A DNA stretch of 64,000 bases from an uncultured Naasia sp. (GTDB lineage: Bacteria > Actinomycetota > Actinomycetes > Actinomycetales > Microbacteriaceae), in NCBI GenBank assembly GCA_913778905.1, contig CAJYYA010000018.1, positions 124,001 to 188,000 on the forward strand. Direction: 5' to 3'. The notes under the pieces are model-generated. The model saw nothing but the letters and a program-made list of their open reading frames with translations, was not told where the DNA came from and searched no databases. Below, in pieces: positions 62,712 through 64,000 of this stretch; within the stretch, counting starts at the first letter, position 1; each line of letters begins with the position of its first letter. The position numbers were made by a program, and so were the translations under genes.

Positions 62712-63920
62712 GTGCGGGTTCGTCATCTGAGCCTCGTCGACTTCCGCAACTACGAGACGGCCGAACTCGAGCTGCATCCCGGAGTCAACGTCTTCGTGGG
62801 CAGCAACGGGCAGGGCAAGACCAACCTGGTCGAATCCCTGGGCTATCTCAGCACGTTGGGATCGCATCGGGTCTCGAGCGATGCCGCCCTCGTGCGGCAG
62901 GGGAGGGAGGCGGCTTTCGTCCGCGCACTCCTGACCCACGGCGGTCGCGAGATCCTGGTCGAACTGCAGATCAACGCATCCGCGGCGAACAAGGCTCAGA
63001 TCGGACGGTCGCCCGCGAAGGTCCGGGACCTCCCGCGGTACCTGTCGAGCGTCCTGTTCGCACCGGAGGATCTCTCGCTCGTCCGGGGCGACCCGTCGGT
63101 GCGTCGACGGATGCTGGACACCCTCGCCGTCGCGCTCATCCCGCGACTCGCCGGAGTGCAGTCGGACTACGATCGCGTGCTTCGACAGCGGAACACCCTG
63201 TTGAAGTCCGCTCGCGCGAACGGCCTCAAGGGCGACCGCCTCTCGACGCTCGAGATCTGGGACGACCGATTGATCGAATTCGGTTCGGAGATCATCGTCG
63301 AGCGGCTCCGTCTCGTCGATCAGCTGCGGCCGCACCTGCAGGCCGCTTACCTGGCCATTGCCGGATCCGATCACTCGCCGCGTCTTGCGATGCAGCTCAG
63401 TGCTCTCGCAGCCGATCCCGCCTCCGACGAGAAGGGCACGCTTCGAGTCGAGGACGCCCTCTCCGTCGAGGCGGTCGGGGAGAGCTTCCGAGCCACCCTC
63501 GCCGGTGTCCGGGGCAAGGAACTCGATCGCGCGATCACCCTCGTGGGTCCGCATCGCGACGATCTCTACCTCGAGCTCAACGGATTGCCGGCCAGGGGAT
63601 ACGCCAGTCACGGGGAATCGTGGTCGTTCGCGCTCGCGTTGCGACTCGCCGCTGCCGAATTGGTGCGGGACACGTCCTCGGCCGGGGATCCTGTACTGAT
63701 CCTCGACGATGTGTTCGCCGAGTTGGACGCACCGCGTCGTCAGCGCCTCGCCGGGGCGGTCGCCGGCTACGAGCAGGTGCTCGTGACCGCGGCGGTCGAG
63801 GGCGACATCCCCTCCGATCTGTCGGGGAATCTCGTGCGCATCAAGGCGGGCCGGATCGAGGGAACCGGAGAGCCGGCGTCGACGACGGAGCCGCAGAATC
63901 CGTCCGATCCGGAGTCCTGA
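62712..63920 (+). CDS. recF: DNA replication and repair protein RecF
   Basis: RecF helps load RecA at single-strand gaps. The 402-residue SMC-like ATPase has HLSLVDFRNYETAELELHPG, Walker A FVGSNGQGKTNLVESLGYLS, VLFAPEDLSLVRGDPSVRRR, the signature GESWSFALALRLAAAE and Walker B PVLILDDVFAELDAPRR. The C-terminus has a short acidic Ser/Thr/Pro tail. GTG start. The stop overlaps the next ATG by one base. Confidence 0.97.
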   Translation: MRVRHLSLVDFRNYETAELELHPGVNVFVGSNGQGKTNLVESLGYLSTLGSHRVSSDAALVRQGREAAFVRALLTHGGREILVELQINASAANKAQIGRSPAKVRDLPRYLSSVLFAPEDLSLVRGDPSVRRRMLDTLAVALIPRLAGVQSDYDRVLRQRNTLLKSARANGLKGDRLSTLEIWDDRLIEFGSEIIVERLRLVDQLRPHLQAAYLAIAGSDHSPRLAMQLSALAADPASDEKGTLRVEDALSVEAVGESFRATLAGVRGKELDRAITLVGPHRDDLYLELNGLPARGYASHGESWSFALALRLAAAELVRDTSSAGDPVLILDDVFAELDAPRRQRLAGAVAGYEQVLVTAAVEGDIPSDLSGNLVRIKAGRIEGTGEPASTTEPQNPSDPES

Positions 63921-64000
63921 TGCGCCACGAGGAGGGTCCTCTCGACGAGGCCCGCAACGTCTACCTCCGACTCCGCGAGGTGTTCGGGGGCCCGAAGGCC
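63920..64000 (+). CDS. DciA / DUF721 family protein, N-terminal fragment
   Basis: Twenty-seven codons are visible before the window ends: MRHEEGPLDEARNVYLRLRE, then VFGGPKA. DUF721 (DciA) proteins follow recF in actinobacteria and help load DnaB in bacteria without DnaC. The ATG overlaps the recF stop (TGATG). The assignment rests mostly on position and the short N-terminal sequence. Confidence 0.7.
   Translation, partial: MRHEEGPLDEARNVYLRLREVFGGPKA

Overview
The window is chromosomal DNA from a high-GC Gram-positive bacterium, most probably a member of the Microbacteriaceae (Actinomycetota). Four things point there: GTG starts and ATGA/GTGA stop-start overlaps are frequent; an HspR/HAIR-controlled dnaK-grpE-dnaJ-hspR operon is present; there is a C50 carotenoid cluster with split lycopene cyclase and lycopene elongase genes; and the actinobacterial origin order pcnA, DUF6049, murJ, trxB, trxA ... 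parB, parA, rsmG, jag, yidC, yidD, rnpA, rpmH, dnaA, oriC, dnaN, gnd, recF, dciA is intact.

Layout. Positions 1-2744 hold the 3' part of a secreted multidomain GH43 glycosidase, followed by two REP-like palindromes. The heat-shock operon (2974-7134, minus) has a promoter bracketed by two HAIR operators. An MFS transporter converges on the carotenoid operon crtE-crtB-crtI-crtYe-crtYf-crtEb (minus), which diverges from idi. Then come dcd, an EamA transporter, tRNA-Gly(CCC), two small membrane proteins, an iron-box-controlled heme oxygenase homologue, a PIF1-like helicase, an anchored hypothetical protein and a CopD-CtaG fusion.

Positions 23034-27517 form a zinc-homeostasis block: znuA, znuC, znuB, zur, then cysteine-poor (zinc-independent) L28, L33 and S14, then HU. 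Two related Zur-like boxes precede znuA and znuC. Next are the branched-chain 2-oxoacid dehydrogenase genes (E1 alpha, E1 beta, E2) behind an aminotransferase, a holin-like membrane protein, a WXG-like small protein paired with an alpha/beta hydrolase, purB, two membrane proteins, and rpsF-ssb-rpsR-rplI followed by dnaB. A cluster of DnaA-box-like sequences lies upstream of dnaB.

The origin region occupies 40824-64000. The thioredoxin pair has a sigma-R-type promoter. An aminotransferase and a D-Ala-D-Ala-ligase-like gene follow. A 3.4 kb accessory insertion lies between this ligase-like gene and parB. It carries a GntR regulator, an OsmC protein, an IS481-type transposase remnant and about 1.6 kb of decayed DNA. 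Three parS sites are present; one sits in a perfect 36-bp palindrome and one overlaps the parA start codon.

Most of the window is conserved housekeeping DNA. The most unusual items are the heme oxygenase homologue without a proximal histidine, the WXG/hydrolase pair, the DnaA-box cluster beside dnaB, the compact crtE-idi control region, and the GntR-OsmC insertion. No CRISPR array, rRNA operon or prophage was seen.
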